Origin: Tetmemena sp. SeJ-2015
Taxonomy: Eukaryota > Ciliophora > Spirotrichea > Sporadotrichida > Oxytrichidae
Assembly: GCA_027382625.1 (NCBI GenBank)
Contig: JAJKFJ010021187.1
Coordinates: 1 to 64,000 of the forward strand
Direction of reading: 5' to 3'
DNA: 64,000 nucleotides
The notes under the pieces are model-generated. The model made no database searches. It saw only the letters and a list, made by a program, of their open reading frames with translations, and had not been told where the DNA came from. A program made the position numbers and the translations under genes. Shown here piece by piece: positions 1 through 12,700 of this stretch (its first letter is position 1; the number at the start of each line of letters is the position of its first letter).

Positions 1-1383
<1,383 letters not shown>

Positions 1384-1700
1384 CACATTTGTACTTAAAA
1401 TGGCTCGTTTTGAGTAACCTAGATTCGCAGTTTCATTCTAAATAGAGCAAAATTTTGTGAAGCCAAAGCAGATGAGCAGCATTGTCTAATATAAGAAGAG
1501 TTTCAAGGGAGAGAAAGCCTGAAAGGAAAGGAAGTTTAAAGGTCTAGTACTTCTCTCACATTTAATATATAGGTAATTAATTGATAAACAATTACTCAAA
1601 ATTATTTTTTTTGTAGACTGAGAGGATGATATAGAAACTTAAGTGAAAATAAAATTATTAAAGAAATTGAGAGAGCATTTTTTATTCCAATATTTATTTA
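1384..1700. other. AT-rich spacer
   Basis: Between the zinc-finger stop and the next ATG I see no convincing coding segment. It should hold the 3' and 5' untranslated ends of the flanking genes. No telomere-like repeats are present. Confidence 0.5.
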
Positions 1701-2768
1701 ATGGATACTACTCAATCAGATCTCAGTTCTATATCTTCTTTTAAAGAAAAGCAAGAGGAGAATTTTCATCAGGAGAATCTTTATAAATAATATCTTAAGT
1801 TGCAATCCAAAAAGAATTAGGAGTAGTTTCTCTAAGATAGAAATGTAAGTTTCCACTCAGAATGGATATATAAATTTGTCTGTTTTCATATTTTCAACAA
1901 TAACTAACAATTTTAGGATGTAACTGATTATTGCTCTTAACGAATTGAAAAAATCTTCAATTAATTTTAAGAAAGTTTTTCCCTCAATTTTAATGATATG
2001 AAGGTAAAGAAATGAAGCAAATACCCTAGCACAATAAATCTTAGAGTCTTTAAGATGCACTCGACCTGGAGTAGTTGTAAAAGCGCGATTAGAAACTCAG
2101 ATCGTACGCAGCCTATGAGAAATACCTGAGAAGGAGCAGTTGGTATCCTGGGAAGTAGCAGATTATAAAAATCTAGCACCAACTCAAGAGCAAAGTTCAG
2201 AGCATGAAGACAAGGAAGTTGGTAGTGTCTGAAACTGAAATCTCCTCTCTCGAAAACTTCTCTGCGACATAGGCTTTCTAGAATTATCAGTTGCTTCATG
2301 AAGGCAATTGAACTTTCTTTCATATTTCAATGGTAAATATACCTACTATGAGTTTATTTGTTCATCAGAACAAAAATCAACTAAAGGAGGAGGAGAAGTA
2401 GGACAAATTAAAGCACAAACTTACATAATACTACTCTACTCAAAATGGCAGTCTGATTCTGGAGCAAAGTAAGGTATAGCAAGCTAAAAATAGAAGCCAC
2501 TTGCTCAATATGAGCCAAAGACATAAAGTTGCTAAAGATTTGATAGAGCTGCCTGGCGTCTCAAGAAATATACAGTTGTTTTAGCAAACTCAGGCAAGTA
2601 GCTTTCTTGAATAAGCTCGAACTGCTTTCAAAAATAAGTCCATTAAAGTTTAATATTTTGAGTTGCTTCTCGGGAGATGAAGTTTAAGCAGGCTCTCTAC
2701 ATGAGTTAAAGGGAAAGTTAAAATTAAACTCAGCTGAGGATAAGTCTTTTTAACCAGTCTACATTTGA
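1701..2768 (+). CDS. Small coiled-coil protein, unknown function
   Basis: It starts at ATG 1701 with a polar, S/Q/E-rich N-terminus. Several exons follow, with probable introns after about 1850, about 2003-2028 and 2333-2368. The middle (about 2030-2310) is K/E/Q/L-rich and looks like coiled coil. After an IES at 2646-2687 the frame ends at TGA 2766-2768. One junction near 2309 is unresolved: an in-frame TGA precedes the intron at 2333, so another small insert may lie there. I recognise no family. Residue use (many TAA/TAG glutamines) is that of the other genes here. Confidence 0.55.
2646..2687. other. IES, pointer AAGTTTAA
   Basis: AAGTTTAA at 2646-2653 and 2680-2687 bounds a 34-nt insert. 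Deleting it avoids the TGA at 2677 and extends the coiled-coil protein by about 30 codons to a TGA at 2766. Confidence 0.75.
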
Positions 2769-2819
2769 TGATCAAGATTTTAGCAAAAGCTTTAGATTAT
2801 TTATTTATATTTTTATTTT

Positions 2820-5800
2820 ATGATGTTATAAAGCTCTAAATTATCGTCTAAAATGCTTGAGAGACTGCATTCTAAAATTAGGTCCAAAAATTAATCTGCA
2901 TTAAGGACTTCTGTAGTGCCAACATAGAGAGCTCCTGATAAGACTTAATCATCAATCAAAACTAAAAAGGACAGAATTATTGTTGCAAATGAACTAGAGA
3001 TTCAAGACTCCTAAGAAATTCAGAAAAATACTTAATACAAACATAATGGAATCAAATATATAATTCAATTATTTAAAATAAATATAATAGGAATCACACA
3101 TATTATTCATTAAACTAAATAAAATAGATATGTCTTCAATTTTAATTATTCTAACAATCAGGGTGGTAGTCAAAAAGGAAATAAACGGTTGAAGTATTTG
3201 ATTTAGCTTGTTGATGGCGTGTCTGTAGTCTATTTCAGTTTGAAAGAAACACTCTAATCTAGTTCAAATTTAATTGAGAACAGAAATTAAATTAAATGTG
3301 CTTTATTAAACCTACGCATTACGCATTAATTAAATTAAAAGCTAATTGGAAGTGACTAGTTCATTGGTTCATTGGTTCATTAGTTCACTGGTACACTGGT
3401 GCATCGGTACATTAAAGGCGTACTTTATGTCACACTCGAATTGTACTAATGCACTAATGCACTAATGCACTACTCAGATAAGGTGGAGTAATTAGATGCG
3501 GATTGAATAATTAATAGCTGCACTGGGGAATAGGGTTTAGGGTGTGTGTGAATATAATATTTAAGCAAATAATAGTTGGAAATATCATAGTCCTTCAATG
3601 TGATGCCTGCTCTTCTGCGTCTCCTTCATTTTCAATATAGGTCTCTGTGCCAGCCTCAGTCTCTGCCCCTACTGCGTGAGCTTGTCCGCCCTCCCGAAGA
3701 AGCCTGATCTCAAAACACTTCGCTAGGTCAAGTGCTTTCAAAGGGAACTCCTTCGACGGCTTCCTTCCATCCTTAGTCATGCGGACTAAGACTGTTCTAT
3801 TCTCAAATGCTTCGACCTCCTCATTCTTTAGTTCTTTGAGTGGGTTTGAGTTAGATGAAGCGATAACTTTCCAGCCTTGATATCTCATCTCATTCGCTCC
3901 CCATTTGATGTTGACGGGAAACCCTTCCCCCTCCATCAACAGCTTCATTCTCGCCAAGTTCTTCCTGCTCAGGAAATTCGGCATATTGATCTCATTCATT
4001 ATCACGAGTTGGGGGTCGTCTCCAATAGATTTTCTGTCCACTATGAAGTTCCCTGCCCCATCCGTAAGTGGCTCAGTCAGGAATATTTCCTGAATGTGAC
4101 GAATCAGAGTGCTCTTGCCCGTGTTTGATTACCCATACATCCAAAAGGTGCAAACCTTCGGGTCTAGCTTGCTGAAGATCACCTCGTAAAGTCCATCCAC
4201 GGCCTTGAGAAGGTTGTAATCTGCTAGAAAGCTATCGGTTACTGGGGCTTTGCTCTGAAGTGTCCTGTCCTTGGAATATTGAGTCTCGATGAAGAGCTGA
4301 AGCTGCTCTATCACATCTCTCCTTTACTTAGGTAGGGCTCCCACCTTTTCGTGCATATCGAAGTGGATCTCTATTTGCTGTTTGTTCTTGGCCAGCTTTT
4401 ACAAGGAGGAGTGATCTTTTATGTTCTATAGAACAGGTCCTTGTACGATTTCACCTCTCCTGCTTGCATCTTTTTAATCGTGTCCTGAATGAACACCTCG
4501 TCTTTTTGCTGCTTGTCAGGATCATCGCTCTTTTTGGATGACTGTCGACTGCGATTACCTTCAGTCAACCTCATGACCACCGTTTCCTTGAGCCCAAAAA
4601 CCATTGAGATATCGCCAGCTTATTTGAAAAGCACTCGTATTTTCCTATCGGAAACTCTCACGTATTTGAGCCCCAAGCTTTCAAGGAACCGCTGGCCGAG
4701 ATAGCGGGTGGACGTGAAGTACTCTTTGGAGAGCCCACCGAAGCAAGGCAAGATAGTTAGAGCCAAATAGAGTTCAGGCTTATTGAGCAATTGGAAGAAG
4801 GCCACTTAGTCTACCTGGAGTATGCCTGTTTGTATCTTGGCGCAGAGGGAGGCATGGTTTAGCTGTTGGTCCTTAGTATCGAGGTCGAAAACAAAGAATG
4901 CTTTGGTATTGTAGTTCTTGGCTGCCGGTAGCTGGTTCATCATGGTCGTAAATAATATCTAACTGAGCCAGGCGCCATTTCTTAAGTATAAAATTTATAG
5001 ACTTTAAATATTCACACACACCCTAAACCCTATTCCCCAGTGCAGCTATTAATTATTCAATCCGCATCTAATTACTCCACCTTATCTGAGTAGTGCATTA
5101 GTGCATTAGTGCATTAGTACAATTCGAGTGTGACATAAAGTACGCCTTTAATGTACCGATGCACCAGTGTACCAGTGAACTAATGAACCAATGAACCAAT
5201 GAACTAGTCACTTCCAATTAGCTTTTAATTTAATTAATGCGTAATGCGTAGGTTTAATAAAGCACATTTAATTTAATTTCTGTTCTCAATTAAATTTGAA
5301 CTAGATTAGAGTGTTTCTTTCAAACTGAAATAGACTACAGACACGCCATCAACAAGCTAAATCAAATACTTCAACCGTTTATTTCCTTTTTGACTACCAC
5401 CCTGATTGTTAGAATATTAAAAATATATTTGCAAAATTAGTTTTGCAAATTATCTTTAATTAATTTTATGTTTTTAACAAAAGTAAATTTAATAATCTTG
5501 ATACTTTAAATATCAAAGACTCTGGCAAATCTTAAAATTCATAGGAAAGCAACATTCGCATGGATGATCCCATTTACCTATAAGAAAATAATTTTCAGCA
5601 ATAAAGCCCAGATAAAACCAAGAGTATTCTATAAAGCTGCAGATTCTACAAAATACAATAACAAGAGGAGCTAAATTTGAGACAATAGGTTCCTTATGAT
5701 TATTTTTTTTAAATAAAAGTTTTTCTTACTAAATAATTTGTGATGGAATAAGAGAAATTTAAGATGAACTTAAGCAAATAAATGAAGTAAGTTGTTTGGA

Positions 5801-8459
5801 CAATTTAAGAAAGCTACTTACTTAAACTTAATTTCATAATTAAGGTTTTATAGTTAAAAATTTGTTTATTAGAGTTTGATGGATTTGGAGTTGGACAACA
5901 AAGTTCATGCAAAAGTGAATGAAAAGTATAATACAGGCGCCAGCAAGATGGCCATAAAGATAAGGGATAGAATGCATTCAAAAGATTATTAAAGCTCTAA
6001 GTATTCCCAGAATAATTTAATTAATATCTAGCTATGTTTATATGCAATGAATTAATACTATGATTCAGCACGGGATGTAAAATATCAGTAAATGCTTTAA
6101 TAGACTATCTTAGGGTATTTTTCCATTGGAGTTGCAAAAGTTTGACGACTTCAATCGATTTTGCAATAAGACTTACATTGAGATTAAGGAAAGAGAGAAG
6201 AAAAACCCTTTCTAAGTTGCCAATTTAGAGTAAGAAAGTCAAAAGAAATACAACAATTTTTAACTCTTTACTTTAGGATAAAAGCAGAAAGAGACAAGCA
6301 CATTTCAATTCTTGAAAACTATATACTCGGTCTTTCAGGTTTCTCAACAATCTCTAAACAAATTCTCAAGGAATGTGCTTAAAGGATAAAGACATATTCC
6401 TTCACGAGAGGATAACCAATTATTTCAAAAGGTTCAAAGCCTCAAGAAATAATAAAATTCTTTATAAAATTCTTTATTAGAAGAACTATATATAATCTTT
6501 CAAGGAACAGTACTAAAGACATAGAAGGCATTCGATTTATTAACTAAAAAGGAACAACTCAAAAAGTATCTTCCTCAATAGAAGTTTGGCAGATAGTTGC
6601 TCCTTAATATTTCAAGCGCCTAGAATACTTAACTGTTCGATTAAGAAGAGTAAGAATAGATCCAATTTATGTTATTATTGTGTATTCAATTTTGAATAGT
6701 CTAATAGTCTTGGTGAATATCTGCACTCTGAACAAGTCATAGGTTTAGATTGTTTGCTTTCAGAAACCAAGACTCTCTCGGATCATTCATATGTATGCTA
6801 TAGTGAAACCGCATCCTGTCTAGTACTTCACTTCCTAGATTTCAAACAAATAAGACAAAAGTTTTACAAGCAAGAAACTCTCCAAAACAGTTTGACAAAA
6901 TGTATAAATGTGATTACATTTCTAAGTTTGTTTTTCAAGCAATTCAGTGTGTGCAAAACGTGGAGTCAAAGCAAACTTGACATCTTCTGCACTTATTTGT
7001 AGCTCTAGTTCTGTAGTAAGAACTAGTTAGTAGTGAGTGAGAACACTCACATTTTTAAAAATAAAAGTCAACCTATCTCTATCTCGTTTATTGTGTTATT
7101 TAAGAGGTTATCTTTGTGAAGAAAGGAAAACTGAGGTTGGAAAAGGAAATAACGATTGATCATACCAACTATTGGCCCACAGGAGTTAAGAACTGGGAAG
7201 TAAATACTACTAAAAGCAGAATGATCCACTCCATTATGACCATTGAGGAGAGTTAATACATAGGAGTAAATCAAATGAAAGTGGGGCAAGTTTATCCTGG
7301 ATCTTTGATAGCTGATGAAGATGACACGGAGTTAATCATTATCAACAAAGAACACTTCTTTGTCTGTAAGAAATTTTATCACTTTATTTCATCTGAAGCT
7401 TATTAATCTTTTTAGTGTTCACACAAAAAGAGATACAAGACTTAATAGATAATTGCAAGGTTAATTTTCCTGACGAAAGAGAAGTAAAGGTCAAGCTCTT
7501 TGCTGACTAGAAATTCAAGCAGATCCGAAACATCGCTCTGATGGATGCGACTAATACAAATAGAATGCCTGAGTGCTATAGAGACTTTTACATGGAGTAG
7601 GGTACGAAGCGTTTGATAACCTGGGCTCACCTGTTCGAGAGCCAGCAGCATCCCAACCGTCAAAAGAGTCTTTAACTCAATAAGTAGAAACTCAAACTAA
7701 AGAGTGATTTAGAAAGAGATAGCAAGGGTGGAGAAGCCAAAACTACGAGGAAAATGAGCCAAGAATCTAGAAACCTCAACTCAAGCACGAGAGGCTATAG
7801 TGAGATGCATAATAGAGATAGCTTTTAGAGTCCTGTGAAAGCTAAGAAAGAGTTTGAAACTTAGAAAAGCTAAAGATAATTTAGGTCAAACAATAACAAC
7901 AGTAACCTTCTGAGTCATATGGAAAATATTTTAAATATGAATGAGTGAGATAAGGCAAAACATCAGAAAAGGGAGCTATAATATAGCAGAGGTAAATGAA
8001 TAAACATCGAGAAATAATCTACAAGATTAGTTCCTTACTTAGAGTTTGTCAAAAACTTAAAAATAGTCGAAGACGCCGTTGAGAACCTATAAATAGGTAA
8101 AAGATGAACTTATTGCTAGCTAAAAGCGATCTCCTTTCAAAATACAAGTTTAGTCAGAGTATAGTAACAACAACAATGATGATCTTAAGAAAACTGCTTT
8201 TGAATAAATTATTTCAATGAATGATTTGATTCTTATTTATGTATAAAGTTATGAGGAAGATTCTTAGAAAACTTTCAACAAGAGGTAAAAGACTTAAAGA
8301 AGACCTATCATTGAGATTATTTATTTAACTAATATATTTCTAGAGATTTCCAGAGAGAAAATAAGTTAAGCTGCTTATAAAAATGCTATGAAGGTGAAAA
8401 ACGACATGACTAATGAAGTTGCTACGCTTGTAATATAAAAGATAGTATAGAACTCTTGA
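2820..8459 (+). CDS. Protein with two cyclic-nucleotide-binding domains
   Basis: The first coding segment begins ATGATG at 2820. It is cut at 3004 by a 2.5 kb IES and resumes at 5523 in frame. After a coiled-coil stretch, a first cNMP-binding domain starts near 6400 with a GQPIISKG motif, then PQELYIIFQG and, near 6700-6830, LHSEQVIG and a C-terminal beta-roll strand. IESs at 6444-6485 and 6654-6699 must be removed to read it. A second domain (about 7100-7440) has IFVKKGKLRLEKE and a GQVYPGS-like loop, split by an intron at 7366-7415. The tail is long, polar and Q/S/N-rich and stops at 8457-8459. A frame change near 7945 is unresolved. No kinase or channel domain is visible, so this is probably a regulatory or ciliary cNMP sensor. 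Confidence 0.75.
3147..3555 (+). repeat. Left terminal inverted repeat (409 bp)
   Basis: It starts TATTCTAACAATCAGGG and ends GTGTGTGAATAT. The reverse complement of 5008-5416 matches it throughout my base-by-base reading. Its inner end holds GGGTTTAGGG followed by a GT run. Positions 3261-3305 resemble the ends of the two MITEs at 25070 and 40743. Confidence 0.9.
3358..3471. repeat. Opposed iteron arrays in the left TIR
   Basis: Seven directly repeated 8-mers of consensus RGTNCAYT occupy 3358-3413 (AGTTCATT, GGTTCATT twice, AGTTCACT, GGTACACT, GGTGCATC, GGTACATT). After a 26-bp spacer, four copies of the same 8-mer occur in inverse orientation at 3440-3471 (ATTGTACT, then AATGCACT three times). 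This is the form expected of Rep-binding iterons around an origin, and the two arrays can pair as an imperfect hairpin. Confidence 0.75.
3595..4943 (-). CDS. SF3 helicase / Rep-like replication protein
   Basis: The only coding region of the TIR element. The C-terminal half has the superfamily-3 helicase set in order: Walker A GQSNTGKST, a hydrophobic strand ending in NE (Walker B position), a B' block with VNIKW, and motif C ASSNSNP. This is the pattern of Rep/NS1-type proteins of small ssDNA replicons. The glutamine of Walker A is encoded by TAA, so the gene uses the ciliate code. The N-terminal half (about 170 codons from ATG 4943) shows no HUH nuclease motif that I can identify. The N- and C-terminal frames differ by one base near 4430. 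Either the gene carries a frameshift, or there are two overlapping ORFs, the second starting at an ATG near 4360. The tail is acidic. Confidence 0.75.
5008..5416 (-). repeat. Right terminal inverted repeat (409 bp)
   Basis: Inverted copy of 3147-3555, ending GTTAGAATA at 5416. The apparent lack of differences between the arms points to recent insertion or ongoing correction between the arms. Confidence 0.9.
5092..5205. repeat. Opposed iteron arrays in the right TIR
   Basis: Mirror image of the arrays in the left TIR: AGTGCATT-type copies first, then the seven AATGAACY/AGTGTACC-type copies reading inward. It comes from the same inverted repeat and supplies a second potential Rep-binding site. 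Confidence 0.75.
6444..6485. other. IES, pointer AAGAA
   Basis: AAGAA at 6444-6448 and 6481-6485 bounds a 37-nt insert. Deletion joins KPQE to LYIIFQG, the correct order within a cNMP-binding domain, and removes a tandem AAAATTCTTTAT pair. Confidence 0.85.
6654..6699. other. IES, pointer GAATAG
   Basis: GAATAG at 6654-6659 and 6694-6699; removing 40 nt joins the middle and C-terminal parts of the first cNMP-binding domain, avoiding a TGA at 6693. Confidence 0.8.
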
Positions 8460-8582
8460 TTGAAATTCATTTATAAACTTTAAATTTTCAATACAAAATG
8501 AGCTCCACACTAGATATTTTATTTGAAAGCAAAAATTCTGTAAGTGAAATTAGAATAAAGAAATCAAGCACGTCTTTTTAAA

Positions 8583-9741
8583 TCAAAGTTGACTCTCAGC
8601 TCTATCTAGAGCACTGATGAATCTGATTGCCGCTTCACTTACGTTCCTAGGCATGCGATTTTTCTCTTTGATTCCCATCATACTCATCAGCATCTATCCA
8701 CTTGAATTCACCTTACTCTTCATAATATTTGGAAGCTTAGTGCCTTCACCTCCACCAATTTAAAAACTAAACTTTCATTCTATAAAGAATTGTGCTGCTG
8801 AACTGCATGCTGTTGAAACCCCCAGAGTTAGTACCTCCAAGAGATTGTGTTTGCTGCATCTACTATTCATGCATCTTTTACTGCTGGACTATCTTATTCC
8901 TATAAGGGTCTTTTCTGAACTTAGATGGATAGAGAAAAAAAATAACCTTAATTTACTCTCAATACTCAAATTGAAGAGAAGCTTTTAAGTAGCAAGGCTC
9001 TCCTTTTACTCTACAAAGCGTTTTCTTCTAGGCAATATGGATTCCTCAACCTTGCTTAGCTCAGCCTTCACCTAAGATACTATATTAAGACCGCCTCCGT
9101 GCATCGCTTAAGTTAAAAGCAACTGTGAAGTTGGAGGGAAGTTCATGGGCTGATTTGGCAAGGCCGAGGCAGAAGCCATCATCGAAAATAATCCTTAGCC
9201 ACCCTTCATTGAAAATAAAAGTTTGAGACAGATCATTAAAAATTTCTAATGAGCTAGAGAACATATTCTAGGCTTGGCTTTATTACTTCATGCTGAGTAA
9301 ACCTGTTTAAGAGTAGCTTGGCATCATACTCCGTTAACTGGCAGATACACTTCCCATCACATTTCTGCCATCACCTCCAGTCGCTGGGTTCGCAAAAGTT
9401 CCCATACTTTAAGAGCCTGCTAAGCCCTGATTGTAAAAGGGTTAAGACTATGATTAAGATAGGCCCATAGCTAGAGAACTACTAGCCATCATCTGATTTG
9501 TCTTTTGGAAGAGCTCATTCGCCTTTTGTTGATAGATGTTGAAAACTTTGCCAAGCATTTCTATTTCAAGCTACTGATTCTTGGCCCCACCTATGCTTGA
9601 GATTCCACTGCTTGCACCTGCTCTTCCCACTGCATGTGAGTCATACCTTTGATCTCTTTATAAATTTTCATTACTAGCCTCCAACATCATCTAACTGATA
9701 CTATCAATATACTCTTGCTAAGCAAAAACATTACAATCCAT
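8583..9741 (-). CDS. Unknown Q/S/M-rich protein
   Basis: ATG at 9741, only 16 bp after the stop of the WD40 gene on the same strand. The N-terminal 100 residues are mixed helical; then a low-complexity S/Q/G/M/N-rich segment; then a K/E-rich coiled-coil-like segment (about 9060-8960). An intron of about 37 nt follows (GTAAATTAAGG...CATCTAAG). The C-terminal segment (about 8750-8583) is basic and ends at TGA 8583-8585. Two frame changes (near 9210 and 8770) are unassigned and probably mark small IESs. No family recognised. Confidence 0.55.
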
Positions 9742-9757
9742 AGTAATATAAAATATT

Positions 9758-12700
9758 TCATAAAATAGTGATAGTTTACTCTTTGGTGATTTGATCTACG
9801 TTTAAATGGAGTTTCCACTCTGTCGATCTTGTATTCTCATCTATTATTTCCTTTATCTTATCCAAGGCTGGATTTTGTTCCACTTTCCTCTTAAGTGATT
9901 CCATATCCATTCCCATCAAATATTATAAAGCTTATAAGAAAGGTCTTAAATTTCAACTTTTTTGTTGCGGTCTTACTGCTGCTCAATCCCACAGCTTGAC
10001 TTCCATTTCCAAGTTTAAATACTCTTCAATAATCTTCACCGAGATGTATAAAGTTTTAAATTATTGGTGCTTGAAGAAGCTATCTGCTTTTCTCTGTACG
10101 CAACTGGATAGGACTCATCAGAGTTTCCCTTTCTAAGTGAGTCTAAGTGCTCTCCAGTCTCACTGTCCCATATCTTAATCTTTCTGTCATAGCTTGTCGA
10201 TATCAACAGCCTCTTATCATACACCCTATAACGACATTTAAAACTAACTCAATAAGTATTAGGATAAACTTACTGTAAGAACTTCAAGTGTCTTATACTT
10301 TCAGAGTGCTCTTTAGATCTCCATTTAAGATTGGGCATCGTGTATTAGCTTGAAAGTGCTCCGCCTATTCCGTATTATCCTGAGTTTTGCCCTCCTTGAG
10401 TGAGATTGATATTGAAATTGAACTCATCCATTTGAGACAGATGACGTCTTTAAACTGAAGGTCCTCCGTTAATTAAATGGTTTGGAGACTGCATCATTTG
10501 TTCAAATAATTTACCAAAATAAGGATAAGTTGCTGCTATGCTTCATCAATTGATATGATCATACTGCTCTGATTTTATAAGTTTTTCTTCTAAGCAGATA
10601 AAACCTACTGTTAAGATATCTAGCTCCCAGCAGTTCCAGGGACAACAAGAGTGCTATTATTCAAAGAATTGGCTGCCTGAATTATTGATGTGTTATTACT
10701 AGGGGCCTTTTATGGAGAGGCTCCATTCATAATTCCCCCCGCATCATTAGCCCTCTGGCTATTAATTAGAAAAATAATTTATTAAAACTAATTAGGAGTC
10801 CTTCTCCTTTTCTTGCAGATTGGAAAGGCTTATCATTTCCCTTTTCTCTTTGCGTATTTTCTCTCTTAGAATTCTTGATTTTCGTATTTTCGAATTTTAG
10901 GATTCTGTTTGTAGGGTCCTTAACTTAAGCCTAGGATATGATCTCATAAAAGTCATAAGCACAGATTGCTCCTCTCTCATCGCCAGTGAATAAAATGTCC
11001 TCAGACTCATCATAGACTATACAATTCACTGCGCATTGCTCATTCTTGTCAAAGTCAATGTTTTGCATCCTAAAAAGGTAAGGAATTTGATAAAGAAATA
11101 AATGAAGATGATACTTACTCAAAGACTTTCTGATATTTATTCATGCAGGGAGGGCCGATCCATAATGTCACAAGACCAACGTTGTCTGATGTGAAGAAGA
11201 ATGGCTTTGACTTAAGAGGGTAGATCTCATTAATTTATGATATAAGATAAAATAGAATTATTGTTAATGTCGCTTGAATCTTTGTAAGCAGGGTAAGAAG
11301 CATCAGGTCTTCCAGTTTCCAACTCATAGGTCTTAATTGAACCCTTATTGAGGCCAACTATTAAGTACTTCATCAGATTTGGGGCATTTTTATCTGCCTA
11401 TCCATTTCCTCCCAACCCTTCAGAAGTATTATGTCTCTCTAAGTTTTACACCCCTTGGGAATTCTTGTTTCCTTCATCATCGCCTTAACTAGTGTGAGAA
11501 TAGAAAATGCTATTCCCATTTTTCTCAAATATTTAGAGAAGCTTAATCGTAAACATAGACTCTAGCTATTTGAATGTCATAGTTAGGAATTTGAATGGTT
11601 CTCCTGACAGCTGCAGGAGCAGCACCACCTAGTCTATCATCCTCGTGCAGCTATATGACTCCATTTGAGCCCACGCTGACTATCATGCTCATTTCCTTAG
11701 TCTTCACAGCCATTAAATTAAGTATTTCTCCATCTGAATGCTCTGTTAACGATTTAATCAGCTCTCCAGTCAGAGCATTAAACATCCTAATCTACCCTCT
11801 CGAGTCACCTACCACGAATCTCTTTTAGGTCAAGTCTAAACAGAATGCGGTGATCTCAGAAAGAATATAAAATGCGAATAATGAATGATTAGATTGAACT
11901 CAGAGCCGGGGGAAGTTACCGGAATGATGTCATTTTTAAAGATATGCTTAATACTGCCATTTAGTGCATTCCAGCACTTTACTGAATTTAAAAATGAAAA
12001 ATTAATCTATGATACAAACAATATAATAGAAGAATCAAGAACTGGTGTGAAAAACTCTTAAGTTTTGTAGATATATTCGCAGCAAAGTGGTGCTTAGTCA
12101 TCGGCCAGTGAGGGATTCTAATTTTTATCATACTCAAAAAAGAGCAGCTGCCTTCCAGCTATGAGCAGTCTTTTATGCTGCCAGATAGGAAGCATGTAGG
12201 AAAGATTGAACTTGAACTGCTCAAAGTTCTCTTGGACGTTGATTGTCTGCACACATTCGAAGGTTCTAATATCCCATACCTTCACGAGACCATCTGCATC
12301 TGAAGAGATAAGTTAAGGAGTGTGGTCAATAGCGAATACGCAAACTATTGGTGCGTTATGAGCTTGCACTTTAAAGACCGGGTTGTCTATATAAGGATTC
12401 CACACATAGATGTCGTGGTCAGTAAAAAATACTTCTTACACCTCTTAATATGAAATCTTAAATTTAGCAAGAAATAATAAATTAAATGCTCTAAGTAAAT
12501 CTTCATGCTCTTCTTCTTTCATTTATTTAAATCTTTCCTGTCTGAATTTTAAATTCCTTGAAAATCACTAGATTTATAATTGAACATCATTTTAAACATC
12601 AATGAGATTTTTTATATTTTAACTAGCTCTAATGTTGAGTGGCTTGACCTCTTGATTTAGCTATCTGCTTATTGTTTACTTTGGAAGGTATATGTCATTT

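Larger units (their letters stand above)
3147..5416. mobile_element. TIR element with an SF3 Rep-type helicase
   Basis: A 2270-bp element bounded by 409-bp terminal inverted repeats that look identical base for base (3147-3555 and 5008-5416). Between them lies one minus-strand coding region for a replication-initiator-like helicase. Element coding DNA is visibly richer in G+C than its surroundings. The flanks are TTAAT on the left and TTAAA on the right; a TTAA target duplication is possible but not clean. The layout (long TIRs with tandem iterons, single Rep gene, no DDE transposase) resembles a self-replicating linear or plasmid-like element more than a cut-and-paste transposon. It is not a TBE (the DDE transposons of Oxytricha). 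Confidence 0.8.
3004..5522. other. Transposon-sized IES, pointer AAGACTC
   Basis: AAGACTC lies at 3004-3010, inside an open coding frame, and again at 5516-5522. Removing 2512 nt joins the upstream frame to the segment beginning just before the ATG at 5561, in frame and without a stop. The insert carries the complete 2.27 kb TIR element at 3147-5416 plus AT-rich flanks of about 140 and 100 bp. Confidence 0.75.

Noticed and set aside
3520..3560. Telomere: GGGTTTAGGG followed by a GT run in the element TIR
   Set aside because: Only one and a half units, internal to the TIR; hypotrich telomeres are G4T4 repeats.
11560..11600. IES between two ATTCAAAT repeats in the WD40 gene
   Set aside because: The repeats are 21 nt apart, so removal would not produce the frame change seen there; the shift must have another cause.
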